The notes: generated from the letters alone by a model not told the origin. Shown: positions 1 to 12,660, counted from the first letter of the stretch. The stretch: 64,000 bases of DNA from Conus ventricosus (GCA_018398815.1 CM031595.1:143896540-143960539), one strand, 5' to 3'. A program made the numbers and translations.

Positions 1-125
1 TAGTCGAGGAATTCCAGCTGAGGGAGGAAAGCCGCCACGTAGAATTTGTAGTCCTGGTCGTGGCAGAAAGGATTATTGCTTAAGTTCAGCGTCCTCAAGT
101 TGTGAAAGGGTCGTAGATAAATCAG
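1..125 (-). CDS. DRC3: DRC3 exon 4, intact copy A (runs off the left edge)
   Basis: The minus strand reads LIYLRPFHNLRTLNLSNNPF and then CHDQDYKFYVAAFLPQLEFL, ending D-Y at the edge. It matches the last leucine-rich repeat and LRR cap of DRC3 (human IIYLRRFKCLRTLSLSRNP...DYKMFICAYLPDLVYLDY). The acceptor is ttgcag at 131-126, phase 0, compatible with exon 3 at 24767. The frame is intact here and broken in the copy at 19516-19640. This copy sits beyond the DRC3 stop codon, so its location makes sense only if the region is duplicated or misassembled. Confidence 0.88.
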   Translation of the reverse strand, partial: MIYLRPFHNLRTLNLSNNPFCHDQDYKFYVAAFLPQLEFLD

Positions 126-955
126 CTGCAAGCCAAAGGAACAGAAGACTAGCCTCAAAGTTCAAATCACTCCCATTTTCAATAACAAAAAGCTCTTGTG
201 GTAAAGGTTTCACAGCATGTTATTTTTTTTTCTTCATCCCTCCCCCACCCCCCACCCCCACCCCCCTTGCAACGAAGGTTCTCTTTTCCTTTTTGAAACA
301 TTTTACATAAACAATGTAATACATCATTCAATGAATTCACATGCACCAATAAGTAAAGACTATACTATCATTCTTTAGTAATTCCATACACAACATTGTC
401 CAAATCTATTTGATATAGCAGTCATTCATTACAGAGAATAACTAAAGGAAATTCCCATGAAACTGCAGGGGTATTTGATGCCGAGTAGAAAATAGAGCAA
501 CAACAGACAAACAAACAAAACATTTTTTTTTTAAATAAATAAATAAAAAATAATAACACCAACTCTTGACATAAAACAATAAGTTGTCTATGGCTAGAGA
601 GGGTTTGACGGGAAAGGGGAGGAGCGGTTGAAAATAGGTGGGGAGGAGGGGGGGGAGTAAAGAATGAGGAATAAAGAGAAAAGGAAAGGTCACATACCGG
701 TTTTGCAAATCCAAACATGTTTGATCCACGCTCAACTGCAGGAGCATTAGAATGCTTTTTGTATAATAATGTGTACAGTTTTGTTAGCTACTGTGACATA
801 AAAACACTCTAATAAGAATGAAAACATTAGTAGTATTTACGGCTAATTTTTTATTGCGACGAACTGTAGTGTCTAATCTGCGCACAGTGTGCTATATGGT
901 AACCAGCTTTTAATAAAATCATGAAAGCGCATTTCCGTTATATGTGCATGCTTTT

Positions 956-2100
956 CTATTTGACATCTATGTTTAAGTTCGCATGTAAATTCAGACAGTC
1001 TTGGTATTGCGTTAATAATTCTACTTTTATAGACGAAAAACTTTGCCCATAGTAAAATAAGATAAAAAATTTAGTCTGTTTTTTGTTTTTTCGTCGGTTC
1101 CGAACAAGATCAACTCGACATTCAGTGACAATCTGAAACAATGTTCACATTTCTGTTTCAAATATCTTTCCAATTCCTTCCAGAATTCTTGTGTTATTGG
1201 ACAATACCACAAATAATGATGAATTGTGTCTCTTTCATTTTTACAAAATCTGCATTTATCGCTGTCTGAGAGACCCATTCTTTTCAGAAGTATGTTTGAT
1301 ACCAAAACCCTGTGCAGAGTTTCAGTTGAAACCATCTAAATTTTATTTCTTTGATTTTTCGGACATGTTTTAATACAGTCTCCCAGTCTACCGCTGTTTG
1401 TATCTTTATTTCCCATTTTGCAAAAGACTCTATATTGAGTACATCTATTTTATCCAGGAGCAAATTGTAGTAAAGTTTTGATCCTTTGACAACACTTGTT
1501 ATAATTTTCAAAACTTTGCTTTTATCATTCTTGACACTGTTTTCAAATGTTATGTTTCTTTTTCTAGCGTATTCTGTTATAGCCTGGACACAGCCTAAAT
1601 AATGGAGGTAATTCACCTGCACTCCTAACGTTGTTGAAAAACTTTTGTAACTTAAAAAAGTGCCATTTTCATCCATCATATCTCCCACATGAATTATATC
1701 TTGTCAAACCATAACTTAAAATAAAAATGAGTTTTATCAATTTTGAATTTATCGTTATAAAAGATAGGTTCTGCTGCAATCTCCTCAGTATTCTCTAAAT
1801 CTGTTTGTATGTTCAAAGTGTCATAAGATTTAAACACATCCTTCCAAAACTGGTTACACCTACTCTGTAAATACTTCTTTGACCCAAAATGATTTAGATT
1901 GTTTACTTCTGGACAGAGCGTTACTAAAACTGTCTTCCACTTTGAGCTCTTAGTAATTAATTTTCGATTCCATGACAGTTTTAAAGCTTGCATAAAGGCG
2001 TGAATGTCTGGCAAACCTATACCTCCGTTTTCAATATTATGAACTGCATACTTTCGTTTAATTTTGTCAGGTTTTTTGTCCCATACAATTCATTTATTAT
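956..2100 (-). mobile_element. 3' part of an L1/Tx1-like LINE ORF2 (copy A)
   Basis: The minus strand encodes, from about 2095 down, WDKKPDKIKRKYAVHNIEN, GGIGLPDIHAFMQALKLSWN and, after frame changes near 1690 and 1330, IKFRWFQ, LHRVLVSNILLKRMGLSDSD and KCRFCKNERDTIHHYLWYCP. GGIGLPD...ALKLSW and the CxxC...H...C knuckle are typical of the C-terminal part of L1-clade ORF2. The RT domain is missing, so the copy is 5'-truncated. Three frame breaks make it inactive. The same insertion is in copy B. Confidence 0.8.
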
Positions 2101-2638
2101 TTTGTTTACTGTTCATTTACACGTTCATTTACCAAGGAATATTTGTCAGGATGACGGACCAGCCGCGTAAGCTGTTTCTATATAAAATAATTCGTGGGAC
2201 CAGTGACCCGAAAGTCTGTGTTTGTTGCTATGTAGAACATTAGTTTGAAATTAAAAGACATTCCGCGCTGTCAGTTCATAATATCGGGAGGAACTCTTTT
2301 CCACGTTCATACCATCTCTGCCTTGATGATTTGTTCTGTTCAGATTCAGACTGGTGTGTAGTGGAACTTTTATTTCAGTCCTTTCCCCCGAGCCCTGGTT
2401 TGGGGCGATTTCACACCCGCATCCCTCCTGTCTACCACACGTTTTTTTCCCCTACCTCATGCAGCTTTTGTACGCGCCTGTGTTTGTGAGCGCGCGCACA
2501 CACCATAAAGACATCATCTGATGAAATAAAAAAAAATGCAATGGTGCATTCATGAGCATAACGGAAACACCACCCAATGTAGGGATATAGATCAGATGTG
2601 CTTGAATCCCGGCTGAACGAATCATAACTGCTTCAACT

Positions 2639-2657
2639 CGCGCGCGCGCGCGCGCGC

Positions 2658-2707
<50 letters not shown>

Positions 2708-2739
2708 TGTGTGTGTGTGTGTGTGTGGTGTGGTGTGTG

Positions 2740-2771
<32 letters not shown>

Positions 2772-2788
2772 TGTGTGCGTGCGTGCGT

Positions 2789-2843
<55 letters not shown>

Positions 2844-2870
2844 ACGCACGCGCGCGCGCGTGCGCGCGGA
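2639..2870. repeat. (CG)n-(TG)n alternating tract, copy A
   Basis: About 32 bases of pure CG run into about 200 bases of TG with GTGC interruptions and close with acgcacgcgcgcgcgcg. Nearly the whole tract alternates purine and pyrimidine. The copy B counterpart is at 22294-22540. Confidence 0.95.
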
Positions 2871-5685
2871 CGTGCTGAACACACCATGTTTCGCGATGGA
2901 AAATAGTGTCACTATGTTTGATTAATCATTTATTTCCCATATCTGTTTTATCCCCCTCATTTCCCTGACATTTCTCATAATGCTTTGAGATCGAACTTAG
3001 TACTGTTTTTGAATCGGCAACTTGTACTAGTTAAACACAGTAATTTATCTAAGGAGGGTTACTACAAACAAACCTCCCACCCAGCATACAGCCAGCCTGA
3101 CAAAGAACCAACACAGTGACTCTCACTGCAAACACCATCCGAACGAATCCAAGACCCCTGCTCTTCACTGACTGTTTACACAAGAACCACGCTGACCGCT
3201 CATTTAGCGCACCCGTTTCTACTTGGGGCGCCGAGGTCTTAGTGGTTACAAACCATCCCCCTTTCCCGCCACCGGGCCAGGATCCTCACTCTCTCCTAGT
3301 CTGTTTGTACACTGACCAATTCGGCCACGTTCACACAGTATTCGGCCGAGTTCGATGGGTAAGGTACCCTGTAAAATGGTCTATAACTCTATTTGTATAC
3401 CACGTACAACGTCCTTTGTCTCCAAGCAACTAAAGCCTTTATGTGAGAGGTTTCACGCTCCTAGACCACTTCCCTATAAATCCCCCCCCCCCCACCATTT
3501 TTTTTCCCTCCTCATTTCTCCCCCCCCCTCCCCCATCTTTCCCCATACCAATAATTATCAATCCACCAATACCACAACCAGACACAAAGATAACACAGCA
3601 CCATCCAATAAACTAGACACACAACCCAATCAAATCACAACACCACACACCTCCCCCCCCGACGCAAACAACACCCCCCCCCCCCCCTCCACCGTTTCCT
3701 CTCCCATAATTGCCGCTCTTTCCCCATTGTCATGTTCCGCCTAACCGACCACAGTGGACAACAACGATGGAGTCCTTTTTCATTCTTTAATATTTATTAT
3801 TTCGTTTTTATTTTTCGTTCTTTGTTGTTTCGTACGTCCCACATGTTAAATGTGATTATTTTTCGCACTTTGAAGAAGACCCAAGTGGTTGAAATGGCAT
3901 CGAGTAATAGGTTACTCCTTGCAAGTGCTTTTGGTTTGTCAACGGTCATTGGCGTAAGTTCTAAACCAAACCTATCCTTAATTTTGCTTCGTTCGCACGC
4001 CATCAGACACTCCATTTTGAAATATTCCACTTATTAGCAATGTATCATCATCATCATTTGAAAAAAAATTGCTCTCTTCTGTCTCTCCTCGTCTCCTCGT
4101 GCCACAATCCATTCTCCTCTCTCTCTCACTCTCTATAATATATATATAAAAATAATATATATATATATATGTGTATATATATATATATATATGATGTAGT
4201 TGTAATGTAGAAGGGGTTGTGTAAGTGTTTGAAAAGCTCCCCACAATTAGTCCTCATTATGGCCATAATAACACCCATAATAACCCTCCCCTCTTTTTCA
4301 CCCCCCTTCCCACCCCTGCCCCCCTCTTTTTTTTCCCCAACAACCAGTTTGCATGAATTCTCACTCCTCCACCCACCCCACCGCCCCCACCCCATGCATA
4401 CGTTTTTGAGTGGGAGGACACAGATATAAACTCTTTCTCTCTCTCTCTCCCCTCCTCCCCCGTTACCCTCTTCCACCCCTGCCATATTCTTTCACACATC
4501 CCCCCCCCCCTATTTCCCCCCACCTACAATATCTTATCACGTCAATTATACATTTCCATTCTCTTCCAATCATTACATATCATTACCCGCCCCCCCACAC
4601 ACGACTACCCACATAAGTACTATCATCACTCCCATTAGAATTGTTCAATTATAGTTTATTTTATTCTTTTATATCTTTTTATTCTTTCTGTAGTTACTTA
4701 TTTTATTTCATTTCATTTCTTTCTTTATTTTCAATTTTTTAAAACTTATTTGAACGTTATTGGTGAACAGTTGAATGACTGTAACATGCATAAGACTCCC
4801 CATTTTGCTGGCAGCCAACTTGGAAATTGCCAAATACAAAATTTTCCCTTTTTTTTTTTAAATAGACCTGTAACAGGTTATGTACAGGGCATGAAATTGT
4901 CTTCTCAGGCAGATTTGGTGTTTGTAGCATAAATGTAAACAATTAATGCAAAAATATATATATATGCAATTTTTGTGTCGGTCCAATTTAGAAAAATTCC
5001 CCTCCAAAATAACATATTTTTTATTGTGTTTGTCAATTGTCGTGGTGGCACCAAAATCAGGTTTTATACAGTGACAATAAACTGGCCAACTCACTGCCAA
5101 ATTTGGAGCTGTGTTGCCTGAAGTGCATGATTTTTTTTTCGACATAGAACCCCTCCCGCTATCTCAGAAAAATTCACGTCGATTAACAACAATACCAACT
5201 TTTCACCAATTTCTACTCCTGTTTCCTTATCTAAATCTTCTACCTTCTTCTATTACCGCCTGCTCGCATGCTTAGATAACAGATCGCTGCCCCTTTACAT
5301 ACATATAATATAAATCCAACTGAACGATACTAACATTAAAAAAAAAACAACAGTAGAAAGAAGCGTCATAGCAAAGCTATGATAAAATACCTTGTAAAAC
5401 TGCGCTGATCTCTCAACGGGCCTTAGGAACAGATAGTGTGGGGATTCAAGTGACAGAAAGAGGAAACAGAGAGTGCAAGACAGAGACAGCAAATTTAATC
5501 TGAAAATACAAACACCCACACACAACAACAACACACCACATTCTAGATAGCGAACAGCAGCTGGAGAAAAAAAAAGTTCGTGAGCTAATAAGAGCGGAAT
5601 AAGGAACAGCAGCAAAAGGGGACCGTGAGTCAATCAGGAACAATTCACGACCACGTTTTCGCCCACTGTTTCATCGCTAAACTTA

Positions 5686-5782
5686 CGTTGAACAAAAGAT
5701 TGGTAGATTTCTTCCTCGTGTAAAGCAGCGGATCGGCCTTGGCACGATGGTGTAAAAAGCGAAGTGCCGCTAATTGAGGACA
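5686..5782 (-). other. Unassigned exon-like segment
   Basis: The minus strand has a cctcaattag acceptor at about 5783, an open stretch GTSLFTPSCQGRSAALHEEE then IYQSFVQ, and a perfect GTAAGT donor near 5685. I do not recognise the peptide. It could be an exon of a gene downstream of DRC3, or a chance pairing of splice-like signals in error-rich sequence. Confidence 0.25.
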
Positions 5783-6304
5783 GACTAACAACAGCACATC
5801 GCCCAAAGAAAAAAGATGTATAAAAAAAAAGAGAAAAGGATAACAACAACTCATGATCGATAGGCATAACTAATGAAGCAGAGGCTTCTCAATTTTTCAT
5901 CGATCATCCACGATTTCACAATGTTACCAAGGTACCAGGAATGTTCAAAGCAATGCATTACAGATTATAAATGACAAAGCTAAGCATGCTGGAGTCAGGA
6001 TACAGAACGATAGGCTAAGCTACTGGGGGGCAAATTGGCTTCCCAAAACTGTATCGCGCAGCTCTCAAATGGCACAAACCTGACAGATTTAAGCAGGAAT
6101 AAATTACGATGGACCTATCCGCGGTGAAGCTTTGTTTCCTTTCAACCAGCAGGACATAAGCCTACATTGATTTCCCGACATGCACTAGATGACAGTAATG
6201 ACTAAAATCTTGCACAAAGTATATTTTTTTTGACATATTGTGTGTGTTGTGGTGGTTGTGTGTGTGTTCGTGTGTGTTTGTGTTCGTGCGTCGTGACGTG
6301 CGTG

Positions 6305-6335
<31 letters not shown>

Positions 6336-7504
6336 TGTGTGTGTCCGTGCATGGTTCGAATCGTGCGCGCACAGTGTGATGTGCACGCGTGTGTATGTGT
6401 GCGTGCGCGTACATGCGTGCACGCGTCTCCAGCTTGAGCTAGCACAGACATACAGAACAGACAGACCAGTAGAGCTAAAAACTAAAACACTTACGTTTTT
6501 GTTCCAATAATAAGACCTTCTCACATGCAGTTTTGATTTACATGACTGGGTATAGAGGGGGAGACTTCACCGGTAAACGTCATCAAAGGACCTTGAACTA
6601 AAAACAATTCAAATTACTGGGCAATAAAACTTATCCATCGAAAAACACCAAGCTTATAGTTGATATCGTGCTCGTGACATAATGCATTACCCTGACATTT
6701 TACATGGCAACTGTGTAAACAAATACAAAATCTGTCGACGATGAGCACATAGATGTATGGATACAGTCTAGCTTATCTTATCTCTTTGTTGAGGATGAAC
6801 AATAATGAACTGACTAAGCAGCAAGAAGACATATAGAGATTACTGAGTCGGGTAAACAAGAATAATACAGAAGGACTGAAGGTAAAAAGAGGGCCTCTCC
6901 CAATACAAAATAATGAAATGTCACAACTACGTCGCCGTCGTCGTCGGTAATTCTTTCGGCTTCGTGTAGAGTTACGATGGGTGCAGCATCCGTATATGTT
7001 GTTTATACATCTTAAAGCGAAATAATCCTGTAACCAATCATTTACTAATCAGTTAAAGGTCCATACCCGCAACCTACCCTCCAACACACGACTAAGATTA
7101 GTCTATCAAATAACAATCCATATGATTCAGAAATGAGTGTTGTGCAAGGTTTCAACATGTTAGAATAGATTGCATCAGCATGAAAATCGCATGATAAACT
7201 GATCAAAATAAAAGGACAGGGAATACAATCTGGAGCAAGATTATAGATCGTGATAGCAGGGACTGCGATAAATAGAGGACAATATAATAAATACTTTTCT
7301 GCAAGGCAAACGTGAATATGTAGGCAATTTTATTAGGCCATACAAAACACTTTGAAGTCAGAATAAAATCCGTTTGTTTTTAAAATCACAAAGTGTGTGT
7401 GTGTGTGTGTGAGTGTGTGTGTGTGTGTGTGTGCGCGAGCGTGGCGTGCGTGCGTGCGTGCTTGCGTGCGTTGCTGTGCGTGCGTCGTGCGTGTGTGGGT
7501 GTGT

Positions 7505-7710
7505 GTGTCTGTTTCATCATTTGATGTCTATATACGTTGTGAAATCTTAGACAAAAAGGAACAACACCGCAATGAACTGGAACCCGAAACAATTAAAAGA
7601 ACCCAAGTAACAATCAAGTACAAATTACAATATCTTCATGTCATTACGGGTAGGTAAAAATCAACTAAACCAATTTCATAAATTAATGAGGAATTATTAA
7701 AGATTTCATG
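7505..7710 (-). repeat. LINE-tail-like unit between GT tracts, copy 1
   Basis: tgatgtctatatacgttgtg followed by aaatcttagacaaa resembles the 3' tail of the LINE at 54455-54500 (taacgtctatacacattatg, tgatattagacaaa). It ends attacgggtaggtaaaaatc and is followed by a new (TG)n tract. The unit at 8187-8400 shares the second half. Confidence 0.5.
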
Positions 7711-7712
7711 TG

Positions 7713-7763
<51 letters not shown>

Positions 7764-8186
7764 TGTGTGTTAGAATGTGGTGTGTGAGTGTGTGTGTGTT
7801 GTGTTTGTGTTGGTGAGTGTTGTGTGTGTGAGCTAGTGTAAAATTGGTTATTTTTGTTTGGTGGCGAGTGTTGTGTGTGGGGCGGGGGGGGGGGTGTCCC
7901 TTTATAAAGGAAATGTGTCCCACACACAACACATCACCCGACACTCACAACACACTACACACAACACACACACACACACACACACATCACAGAGCGAGAT
8001 AGATAGAGAGAGAGAGAGAGAGGATCCATTTTTGATTAAAGAAAACATCTGACATTTTTTTATTACGTTTGTCAGAACAACAAAGAGTCACTCTAGCAAT
8101 AATTTGTGTTCAGTCGAGAGTGTGTGCTTGTGTGATGCGTGTGAGTGTGTGTGTGGTGTGCTGTTGCTTGCCCGTGCGTGCGTGAG

Positions 8187-8400
8187 AGTTCTTCAATTTA
8201 AGTCTAATCACCTTGATAAAAACTTATGACAAAATGGAGCAAGAACAACAAAACTGGAAACCCACAACAATTAAAAGTAACCCAAGTACCATCAAGTAAC
8301 AAATACACAACAATCTGCAATTCATTACGGATAGGTAAAAAGAGGACTAATTACAAATGTCACATATTAGTGAGGAATTAAATAAATTGTGATGGTTGTG
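8187..8400 (-). repeat. LINE-tail-like unit between GT tracts, copy 2
   Basis: It shares with 7505-7710 the order caacaattaaaagtaaccca, agtaccatcaagtaac, cattacggataggtaaaaa and agtgaggaatta, then enters a TG tract. The two are probable copies of one LINE 3' end, with sequencing noise. Confidence 0.5.
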
Positions 8401-9672
8401 TTGTGTGTGAGTGTGTGTGTTGTTGTGTGTGTGTGTGTGTGCGAGCGGTGCTGGTGCGTGCGTGCGTGCGATGCACAGCGCGTGCAAAGTCTTCATATTA
8501 AAATACATGAGATCATAATAAAGTGTATAGTATCCCCAAAGCATGTGCTGGTTTCTTGCTTAACTGAATAAGTCTTGCCCGAGGCATGGGAAGCTCGATG
8601 AAGAAAGTCGTTCACCAGTTTTTGCACACAGGCCTATGAAAAGCTTATGAACTATGGCCCAGTTTATCCCAAGGCAAGACGTGCAGTAATTGAATTTACT
8701 GTGTTCCCGTCTGTCTGACTTTACAAGTAACCTCATGACATGGCGTCATAAATATGACATGAAATGTCGAAATTTTTTTTTCCCCCACTTTCCAATGACT
8801 ATTAAAAAAGAGTGATGACCTTCGCATCTACATTGCCTGTTTTCTTTTCTGATCGTCATGTTCATTCCAAATTTATTCTAACCCTTTGGAAGGATATATG
8901 ACCGGATGGATCACATATTGTGCCTACAAATTTGGTGGGTGCTGGGTTTGTAGCTACCGTGGACAAAAGAAAAAACATCGTTTCAAAATAAGTGGCAGGT
9001 CATATCTATATTCACACGCATAACTGGTAGCCATTCTCATGGCTCAGCCATACAATTGTTAAACTTCCTATGTTTAATTTCCAATACTTTTTTGTAGTTG
9101 ACTACAAGTCTGTCCTATTTGCAGCTGAAATCCATGAAGTCTAGAGACAGATGAGACTTAGTAATTGAAATTAATCCATCTGCATAACGATTTCTAATTC
9201 AGAAGGGTTCCAGTGTACATTTACTTGGGTTTCATCACATTGTAGTATTTATGTAAATTAATTGGCGGACAGAGTAGCTAGAGGAGGTTCAGGACAAAGA
9301 ATTTCGTTTGTGAAACGTTCATATTCCTTTTGTCTTTAAAGGAATGCGATCATCTTTTAGAAAAAGGACACCAAAGATAAGCACGTGTGGGTTTATAAGG
9401 TAAATCGGGCACACCTCTTACGGCGTGTCTTGTGAATGCTTTCCAAGGGAAATTTCCAGATTGGTTTTTGAGACTAACATATAAATCATTAAAAAGTAAA
9501 TAGAGTTTGGATAACTGCAAAATGCATACGTGTGTGTTTGTTCGAGTGTGTTGTGTGTGTGTGTGGTGTGTGTGTGTGTGTTTGAGTGAGGTGTAGTGTG
9601 TGTGCGTGCTGCGTGAGTCCGTGTAATGTGTTTGGTGAGGCCTGTATGACGCAACATGTTGGTTAGGTTTGG

Positions 9673-9920
9673 CTATAGTCCCGCCATCTCGAGATTGTCT
9701 ATCTCCTCGCGTAAGTGATCGAATGAGATGACCTGAACTCAATCACTCGAGCACGGTTCCGCTTGATTTTCTTGTGCTCCTCTAGGATTTTCTTCACCAT
9801 TTTCTTCATGTCCGGGATTTGATGCGCCGAGACATGCTGTCCACCTTGTGTTCAATCATCAGCAGGTGGGCGTCGTGGGATGCCTTGTAAGGAGTTTCAC
9901 CGTGTCTTGTCAATGAACAC
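9673..9920 (-). CDS. DRC3: DRC3 terminal exon, frameshifted
   Basis: After a ttggaag acceptor the minus strand begins VFIDKT and continues, in another frame, KASHDAHLLMIEHKVDSMSR and then RIKSR. It then reads MKKMVKKILEEHKKIKRNRA, RVIE and, in a third frame, FDHLREEIDNLEMAGL followed by the TAG stop at 9675-9673. Human DRC3 ends with VDKDTIVNAVGASHDIHLLKI, RNRKRVKEINQYIDHMQSELDNLECGDILD. The C-terminus of the gene is therefore in this window. At least three frame breaks occur. Confidence 0.85.
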
Positions 9921-10600
9921 CTTCCAAAGGTGGAGTTTTCACTAAACCAGATCTTTTTTTCTTATTTGTTACATTGTTTCTAGGTATGTACCATACCAAT
10001 AGATCTATACAATGGGCGTCTAATCTTGAAGTAAGCAATGCGCCTTTTCTCACCGTCCCAACTCCCTTCCCTCTGCCCCTCCCCCCATTTCCTTCAACCC
10101 AACCCCCCATTCAACATTCACCCATAAGCTTGTTCGACACTTACCGAGTATTAATAATTCAGCCTGTTAATACTCTGATGATCTTGCCACTCCCGTGTAT
10201 TGCATATCTAATGTGGCCGCATATTTAATGATCTTTTTCGTCCTCCAACCTGATCTAGTTGTTTTATTTATTTATTATATTTGTTTAAAATTATTATGTT
10301 TTAGGTAGGGTCCTACATCCTCCTCACCCCCTCCCCTCACCCCCTCCCCTCACCCCACGTGTGACTCCAGGAAGTCCCTCCCCGTTTTTGAATAACAACT
10401 CAACACGCACCATGCAAGGTGCAATAAGTTCACTAAACTGAAACTTATAAATGAAAACCCACTGAGGACATACTTGCTTAGTATTGTCGATAGAGTACAC
10501 CGTATTGTTTGATTGTTATATGTTTGTTTTAAATAAAAAGATTAATAAATTAGGCAGCTGAGACTCTCCCTCACTGCAAATATCGAGCAAACAACAAGCC

Positions 10601-10760
10601 CCTGGTGGCGAAGTGGTTAAGGCAGCAACATAAACACATAGAGAGGTTGTGGGTTCCGTTTCCAACAGAAACCATAAATTGAGGGATGGATTTTCACAGG
10701 CCTCTACCCACATATGAAATTGCAATATGCCATAATGGGAAGTCTTAAAGAACACACATC
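10601..10760 (+). mobile_element. Possible tRNA-derived SINE fragment
   Basis: TGGTGGCGAAGTGGTTAAGG resembles a tRNA A box, and gtgggttccgtttcc about 45 bases later is a degraded B box. It lies between the last two DRC3 exons. The sequence is in the error-rich interval, so mismatches to the boxes may not be real. The evidence is weak. Confidence 0.35.
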
Positions 10761-11977
10761 GAGTTACTACTTATCCATCTTATATGAATGTGTATCCTCT
10801 GAAAGTGTTCTTACATTTCCAGACCAGTTCACCACAGGTGTCTGTGTCTCCAGGCCTGGTGACAAAAGGTCTCCAATTTTGTGTCCCTATGAGCCCATCT
10901 CACCGTCATCAGTTCAGATTTCGATGTCCTCGAGTCCGCCAATAATTCCCTTTGATGAGTACGCGTCAAGATCGAACGGTCCCTCGGCTACTTCAGAAGT
11001 GATTATAGACTCAGAAAAACATACACACTGGACAAAATGAAGTGAAAGACTCTCACACTCACGCTATTTTGCAGTCAGGTGGGAGCTTAAGAATGTTTTG
11101 TCCTGCGTACAATTATCTCTACTGAGTACCTGGTGGCGAACGTAACCCAACAGATCAACAGCATTGCTGCGTCACCCTTGATGTGGCCTTATTGACGACT
11201 TGGACTGCAGTATTTGGGAATAACACGGACAATCCAGGGCATTGTTGTGGAAGGGGAACCAGAACAAGCGGGATGGGAGAAACTCCACTAAGGTTGTATA
11301 GAAATACGAGACAGGAAGTTTGAAAATTGCGCCAAACCATATGCAACAGCTGAAAACTGTCCGATTTTTGTGGCGCATATAGATTCAATCGTGGAACTTA
11401 CTTTTCAACAAGACAGCTTCTACTCTGACATGGCTATAATTGTTTTGCACCATGATTCTTCTTCTTTCGTGATTTGACTACAGGGCAATAATATGATTTC
11501 ATGACAGAAAGGATACCGATAAAACCTTTATTTAAAAAAAAATGACAACGATAAAACATAGCAGCATCATCGGTACAGTTTTTCAATTGTGAAGGGGCCA
11601 TCGACCAAATGTTTCGATGGACTTCGCCTGGTATGATTCAATCCCATCCAGAACTCACGTGGGAGGAGAATAACAACCGAGGAAGAAAACACAAAACCGG
11701 AGAAATAGAGAACTGTAGTCCTGTGAACGCGTCGCTGTCAAAAATGGTGCTGGATTAAGTGTTAGTTAGGGATTTGGCTGAAAAAGTGTGTTCGCCTCGC
11801 TATTCAAGCTTTACTTGTGTTAGCCAATCCGTCAATGGCCCTGACGATAAAACGTCGGTCATAAGATTGGGCCAGGAGAGGTGTGCGAAGAAAGAAGAGA
11901 AAAAGAACAAGAAAAAGAAACCGTCGTGAGACAGGAATCCTGTCTAACACGATTTTCAGTTCCCTCCGAAATCTCAC

Positions 11978-12086
11978 ATCATCCCAGTTCACCCAAGTTC
12001 ACCATCCAGTTCGCCAGAGATGTGGCAAACCTCTAATCATACCTTACCAGTGCCCGTTCTCTCTTCCCGTGCAAAGGTCAGTTGCC
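11978..12086 (-). CDS. DRC3: Probable DRC3 exon 9, frameshifted
   Basis: The minus strand shows SGELDGELG followed, after a frame change, by D-D directly before a GTGAGA donor at 11977. Human DRC3 has KGDLDEDLPND at this place, immediately before the segment carried by the next exon here. The acceptor ctgctgcag at 12087 is tentative. The upstream half is not resolvable. Confidence 0.5.
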
Positions 12087-12179
12087 CTGCAGCAGTTTAC
12101 CTAAGAATCCGGCAACCAGGTCCGGCATGTTACGGTCCGAAGATTCCCTATCACACTCCGGTACCACACACAACGACGC

Positions 12180-12372
12180 ACCGCACTCACGCACGCACGC
12201 ACTCACCCCCCCGCCCCCCCCCCACACACACACACACTTGCACGCACGCACGTACGCTAAGCACGCACACACGCACGCACGCACACACACTCACACACAC
12301 ACACACACACACACACAACACACACACCACACATCATCATCCACACACACACACACACACCACACACACACA
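12180..12372. repeat. (CA)n microsatellite cluster
   Basis: CA and CACG repeats, interrupted, just upstream (minus sense) of probable DRC3 exon 9. Confidence 0.9.
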
Positions 12373-12449
12373 TGTAAAATCTAAAATCCAAATCTATATA
12401 TTTAAAACACTAACTACGTAAAAATTTATATCATATCAATCTCCCGATA

Positions 12450-12660
12450 CCATGTTTTGGCACTTGCGGATGGCACGCTGAGTTTCCTATCGTTTTCCAG
12501 TAAGCCTACCATTTCTTTACGCCCTGACCGATCAGCGTGGATGTCCCTGGCACTGTGGCAGGAATCACGCCCTTTAATTTCCCGAGGTCTTACACTTGCG
12601 GCTGCTGTTCTTCGTCAATCCATCAGGCCCTTTCTCTTTTCGGTCTTTCATGAGGCCCTG
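12450..12660 (-). CDS. DRC3: Possible DRC3 exon 8, weak
   Basis: This is a coding-like minus-strand segment at the expected place between exons 7 and 9. It contains EMVGLLEN in one frame and QRAIRKCQNMV in another, resembling human DMVGLFIENVQSLMAQCRDLE. The rest (LMKDRKEKGPDGLTK and others) has no match that I recognise. The assignment rests on a short pattern plus gene order. Confidence 0.35.

Larger units (their letters stand above)
1..3010. repeat. Duplicated segment, copy A (cleaner)
   Basis: This segment matches 19516-22693 over its whole length, in the same orientation and order: DRC3 exon 4, a poly-T and C-rich patch near 220-270, an L1-like LINE tail and the (CG)n(TG)n tract. Similarity stops near cttagtactgtttt at about 3005. 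Copy A keeps exon 4 and long pieces of the LINE ORF open. Confidence 0.9.
3011..9672. other. Downstream of DRC3: no gene recognised
   Basis: This stretch lies between the duplication border and the DRC3 stop codon. It holds C-rich patches (3480-3530, 3655-3690, 4240-4620), AT dinucleotides (4137-4192), GT/GTGC microsatellites (6238-6420, 7394-7510, 7708-7840, 8390-8475, 9527-9610), CA and GA runs (7920-8022) and two similar about 200-bp units between GT tracts (7505-7710 and 8187-8400). A weak exon-like segment lies at 5686-5782. The ORFs here are short and low in complexity. Confidence 0.6.
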
